A stretch of 5,544 bases of DNA, from the NCBI GenBank assembly GCA_903906615.1, contig CAIVKT010000499.1, positions 1 to 5,544 on the forward strand, written 5' to 3'. The stretch comes from an uncultured Bacteroidota bacterium (GTDB taxonomy: Bacteria; Bacteroidota; Bacteroidia; Chitinophagales; Chitinophagaceae). Below the pieces are notes generated by a model. The model ran no database searches, was not told the DNA's origin, and saw only the letters and a list, made by a program, of their open reading frames with translations. Both the position numbers and the translations under genes were made by a program. The number at the start of each line of letters is the position of its first letter. Position 1 is the stretch's first letter. Positions 3,818 through 5,544 of the stretch are shown here, one piece after another.

Positions 3818-5401
3818 CTACTTCACTATAAACTTGCCCGACTGCGTGTTACCTGCCGTGATCACCTGGTACAGGTACAGGCCCGCTGTGTAGCCTCTTA
3901 CGCTAAATGAAGCGGTAGTGCCGTTTGCGATCTCCTGCCTATCGAGTACCCTGCCGGTAATATCCATCAGCTTTATGGTTACATTGCCCGATGCGGGGAA
4001 CTCAAAATTAAGTATACTATTTGTAGGGTTGGGGTATACTGAGAACTTACCATTTTTTACTACACTACCTACCTGTGTAGCAGTATCTGCGACCACTCCA
4101 CAGTTCACCTCATCACACCCATTGCTATCTACTCCTATCAGCCACATATCCTGGCTGGTGTGCCATACAGGCAGGCTGTCATTCATAGCAGTTCCTATAA
4201 ACAAAAGATTGCCATTAGGTCGCTCTATGGCATCAACAATATATGCACAGTGGGTTGTATCGCTATGGTATATATGCTGCCAGGCTATTGCTCCTGCCGG
4301 TGTTATTTTCGTTGCCCAGGTCCACGTACCACAGCCATAGTAATCCCAGTTATCTCCCATTACTACATAGCTGCTATCCTTTAGTTGTTTCAGGTACATT
4401 GGCTGCCGGTGACCCGCATCGTTATATGGGAAAGATGTGATCCACGTAATTCGGAAGTTAGTATCTAAATGTGCAATATATCCTGGAAAATTGGTAAAAT
4501 CGGATGGATCACTGGTGTACAAGGAATCATAACTACCTATTTGAATGTATCCGCCATTTATATCTTTATACATATTGCTGGTCGCCGTACTTAGGCCGCC
4601 TGAAACCATATATCCATTGCTGTACACTGTATCTTTAAGCACATTGCCTAATGCATCTAATACAAGAAACCAAGGTCTGTTATAATAATACTCATTGTAA
4701 TCGGGGGGGCCTAAATTAATGAGCTGCGTTGTCATAGCTGCTATTACTATTCTGCCATCTGTTAGCGGTATAATATTATTTATAGTCCCCCATTGATTAG
4801 TGAATTTTCGGTAGGAATGCGTCCATAAGGTATCACCCACACTATCCGTTCTAATCAGGTATGCCGGATAATAAGAAGGCACATTAAAATCCTTATATCC
4901 ACCAATAATATAACCGCCATCAGGCATTATACTACAAGCCGCAATAGCCGAAAAATATAATGAAGTATCGGTATATTTTTTTATAAAAATAGTGTCCCCT
5001 GCATTATTATACTTAATTAATCCCGCGGTCGCTCTATATGTTGTATCGTAGTTGTATGTGATTGATAAAGGGGCGATGTAACCATTTAATATTTTTTTTG
5101 TTTGTTGAGGAGTTCCGGGGTATAAACTAGAATTATTGCTGTTTTGCAGAATGTGTTTTGACAATATTGTATTACCATCAGCTGAAATTATTGTATTAAA
5201 TAACCCCCAATTACCTGTTACAGGATTAAGCAATTCGCCAATTACAAAGTAATTGCTATCCGGCTGTAAAAATATATCACCTGGCCAGTCGTAGCTGCTA
5301 TCTATATCAAATAATTTCTGGTATTGTTGAGCAAAAGACATTGCTGGCGCTGCCAATAATGGCAGCACCAACAATGATTTGATGATGATTGATAATTTCA
5401 T
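3818..5401 (-). CDS. Secreted beta-propeller-like protein with T9SS type A sorting domain
   Basis: A 527-residue exported protein of unknown specific function. Residues 1-24 are a Sec signal peptide (MKLSIIIKSLLVLPLLAAPA..., likely cleavage after SFA24). Residues 45-430 contain seven units of a repeated pattern: [DN]-G-G-Y-hydrophobic-x-x-G ..., then a hydrophobic strand with [LI]-x-[KR/L]-x-D, a Gly/Asn turn, then W and a strand. Approximate units are 48-82, 103-143, 160-197, 214-260, 281-324, 341-379 and 395-428; the clearest is DGGYIIGG...YLIRTDSVGDTLW. Seven such units suggest a seven-bladed propeller. Residues 452-527 (KFSVYPNPTNSILNFEF... to SGKFIVK) are the Por secretion tail: YPNP, the ITGR turn and the GLYLYQV strand, which directs export by the type IX system and usually surface attachment or release. 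The start at 5401 is the natural signal peptide ATG. It is monocistronic with a strong terminator. The 5' half is notably AT-rich. Catalytic residues are not recognisable. Confidence 0.93.
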   Translation of the reverse strand: MKLSIIIKSLLVLPLLAAPAMSFAQQYQKLFDIDSSYDWPGDIFLQPDSNYFVIGELLNPVTGNWGLFNTIISADGNTILSKHILQNSNNSSLYPGTPQQTKKILNGYIAPLSITYNYDTTYRATAGLIKYNNAGDTIFIKKYTDTSLYFSAIAACSIMPDGGYIIGGYKDFNVPSYYPAYLIRTDSVGDTLWTHSYRKFTNQWGTINNIIPLTDGRIVIAAMTTQLINLGPPDYNEYYYNRPWFLVLDALGNVLKDTVYSNGYMVSGGLSTATSNMYKDINGGYIQIGSYDSLYTSDPSDFTNFPGYIAHLDTNFRITWITSFPYNDAGHRQPMYLKQLKDSSYVVMGDNWDYYGCGTWTWATKITPAGAIAWQHIYHSDTTHCAYIVDAIERPNGNLLFIGTAMNDSLPVWHTSQDMWLIGVDSNGCDEVNCGVVADTATQVGSVVKNGKFSVYPNPTNSILNFEFPASGNVTIKLMDITGRVLDRQEIANGTTASFSVRGYTAGLYLYQVITAGNTQSGKFIVK

Positions 5402-5504
5402 AGAATAGAGTTGAAAAACTACGGCTGATACACTAAACGCACTTGTGTTGTTATACCACCATCGCCAGGTGACTTGCGAATGTGTAAATTGTTGCCACTC
5501 ATCA

Positions 5505-5532
5505 CAAGATAAGCAAAAACAACAAATATCAA
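5505..5532 (-). promoter_or_regulatory. Weak candidate promoter for the T9SS protein gene
   Basis: On the minus strand TTG (5530-5532) is followed after 18 bp by TATCTTG (5505-5511), a near match to the Bacteroidota TTTG / TAnnTTTG pair but one base short in the -7 element and slightly short in spacing. It would give a leader of about 95 nt. The remaining sequence between it and the start codon shows no gene. Confidence 0.27.
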
Positions 5533-5544
5533 TAAAACAAAACA

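Noticed and set aside
3918..4440. Plus-strand open frames opposite the T9SS protein gene
   Set aside because: They are the complement of a clearly coding frame; residues are low-information and no start signals stand out.

Overview
The window comes from a member of the Bacteroidota, most likely a Chitinophagaceae-like bacterium. Four things support this: a C-terminal type IX secretion (T9SS) sorting domain; small genes typical of the phylum (ribosomal protein THX and a DUF4286 protein); promoters of the TTTG-N19-TAnnTTTG type; and start codons without Shine-Dalgarno sequences but with A-rich leaders. All seven recognisable genes lie on the minus strand, so they are transcribed from the right edge toward the left edge. 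I see no tRNA, rRNA, CRISPR array, intact mobile element or plus-strand gene.

Read in the direction of transcription, the right half (5544 to 2322) is accessory and envelope-related. It begins with a 527-residue secreted protein that has a signal peptide, seven repeat units that look like beta-propeller blades, and a T9SS type A sorting tail; a strong terminator follows it. After a 344-bp gap with no gene comes a di-heme cytochrome c peroxidase / MauG-family protein, probably a lipoprotein. The left half (2146 to 1) is housekeeping: rsgA (30S maturation GTPase, starting at TTG), a DUF4286 gene 27 bp behind it in an apparent operon, an HU-type DNA-binding protein with its own near-perfect Bacteroidota promoter and terminator, and a 37-residue ribosomal protein THX. 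At the left edge is the first 22 codons of an extended-SDR sugar-nucleotide epimerase/dehydratase that runs out of the window.

RsgA, THX and HU are translation and chromosome maintenance genes expected to be expressed in fast growth. The peroxidase and the T9SS protein act in the periplasm or outside the cell. The 5' half of the T9SS gene is clearly more AT-rich than its own 3' end and its neighbours.

I found no complete new multi-gene system. The items most worth a second look are the short THX gene, a sigma54-like motif pointing antisense to DUF4286/rsgA, an anti-Shine-Dalgarno-like sequence in the rsgA leader, the Tyr at the likely distal heme-ligand position of the peroxidase, and the base-composition mosaic of the T9SS gene.
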